A stretch of 64,000 nucleotides of DNA from contig JAEPON010000016.1 of NCBI GenBank assembly GCA_017642895.1, positions 1-64,000 on the forward strand. Direction: 5' to 3'. The stretch comes from Roseitalea sp. Its GTDB lineage: Bacteria > Pseudomonadota > Alphaproteobacteria > Rhizobiales > Rhizobiaceae. Below, in pieces: positions 63,833 through 64,000 of this stretch. Position numbers and translations under genes: made by a program. Below the pieces are notes generated by a model. That model was not told where the DNA came from. It ran no database searches and worked only from the letters and a program-made list of their open reading frames with translations. The first letter of the stretch is position 1, and every line of letters begins with the position of its first letter.

Positions 63833-64000
63833 ATGCTCGAAATCAGCCAGGTAACCCGTCGTTTCGGGACCAACGTCGCCGTCGACAATGTGACGATCGA
63901 CATCCCCGAAGGGCAAATGGTGGGCGTCATCGGCGCGTCCGGCGCAGGCAAGTCGACGCTGCTGCGCATGATCAACCGGCTGATCGACACGACCGAGGGC
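63833..64000 (+). CDS. phnC: Phosphonate ABC transporter ATP-binding protein PhnC (5' part)
   Basis: First 56 codons of the ATPase of the PhnCDE phosphonate importer; the gene runs off the right edge. The start is [31 protein letters not shown] leads into Walker [10 protein letters not shown] (34-42) and [14 protein letters not shown] follows, which is the classical PhnC N-terminus. The ribosome site before ATG 63833 is weak. It follows the tandem PHO box, so import is induced with the C-P lyase genes; phnD and phnE would be expected beyond the window. Confidence 0.93.
   Translation, partial: MLEISQVTRRFGTNVAVDNVTIDIPEGQMVGVIGASGAGKSTLLRMINRLIDTTEG

Overview
The window is a 64 kb piece of a high-GC alphaproteobacterial chromosome, most likely from the Hyphomicrobiales (Rhizobiales). 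Pointers are the gene neighbourhood pmbA / IMPase-like / DUF4170 / waaA / lpxK / DUF2093 / mutL, the small DUF2093 and DUF4170 proteins, a BLH-type protein, a Flp pilin, candidate CtrA boxes, a heat-shock promoter of the alphaproteobacterial RpoH type before dnaK, and C-P lyase genes with PHO boxes. It is densely coded core chromosome. I see no rRNA, tRNA, insertion sequence, prophage or CRISPR array.

Layout. 1-2.1 kb: groES-groEL with terminator. 2.2-9.5 kb: SulP anion transporter, DUF2161 nuclease-fold protein, threonine catabolism (kbl-tdh), ribF and two SDR oxidoreductases. 9.7-16.8 kb: ileS, a lipoprotein, and RNA modification (tadA, an RluB-type pseudouridine synthase, rsmD) followed by a patatin-like lipase. 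16.8-20.5 kb: a leftward coupled set (Kef-type antiporter, VOC protein, MATE exporter). 20.6-27.8 kb: pmbA, an IMPase-family phosphatase and lipid A/Kdo genes (waaA, lpxK), then mutL. 27.9-36.3 kb: a diguanylate cyclase, a BLH-type protein behind a perfect palindrome, a three-gene DUF296/acyl-CoA ligase/thiolase operon, selO and glycerate kinase. 36.5-46.4 kb: lone Flp pilin, a ManC-AGE fusion, an alpha/beta hydrolase, a very large GlmS-like protein, an intergenic region with a candidate CtrA-controlled small RNA, an M20 peptidase and an acyltransferase. 46.5-57.6 kb: class A PBP, dnaK, exported MsrB, PhoX, argB, acyl-CoA dehydrogenase and aldehyde dehydrogenase.

57.6-64 kb is the most coherent system: a C-P lyase locus for phosphonate use. 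The GntR-type repressor phnF diverges from phnGHIJKL, a hexapeptide-repeat phn transferase and the start of phnC, which runs off the right edge. A textbook 7-4-7 PHO box overlaps the phnF start codon, a tandem four-unit PHO box precedes phnC, and a PhnF-like operator lies before phnG. phnK carries an in-frame palindromic repeat element that adds about 40 residues to its N-terminus. With phoX 4.5 kb away, the right end of the window looks like a phosphate-starvation region.

The less expected items are the stem-loop RNA candidate next to a perfect CtrA box (43.69-43.84 kb), the repeat inside phnK, the palindromic operators before the BLH gene and between msrB and phoX, the 1124-residue GlmS-like protein, and a threonine dehydrogenase that lacks the structural zinc cysteines. 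I found no clearly novel multi-gene defence or mobile system.
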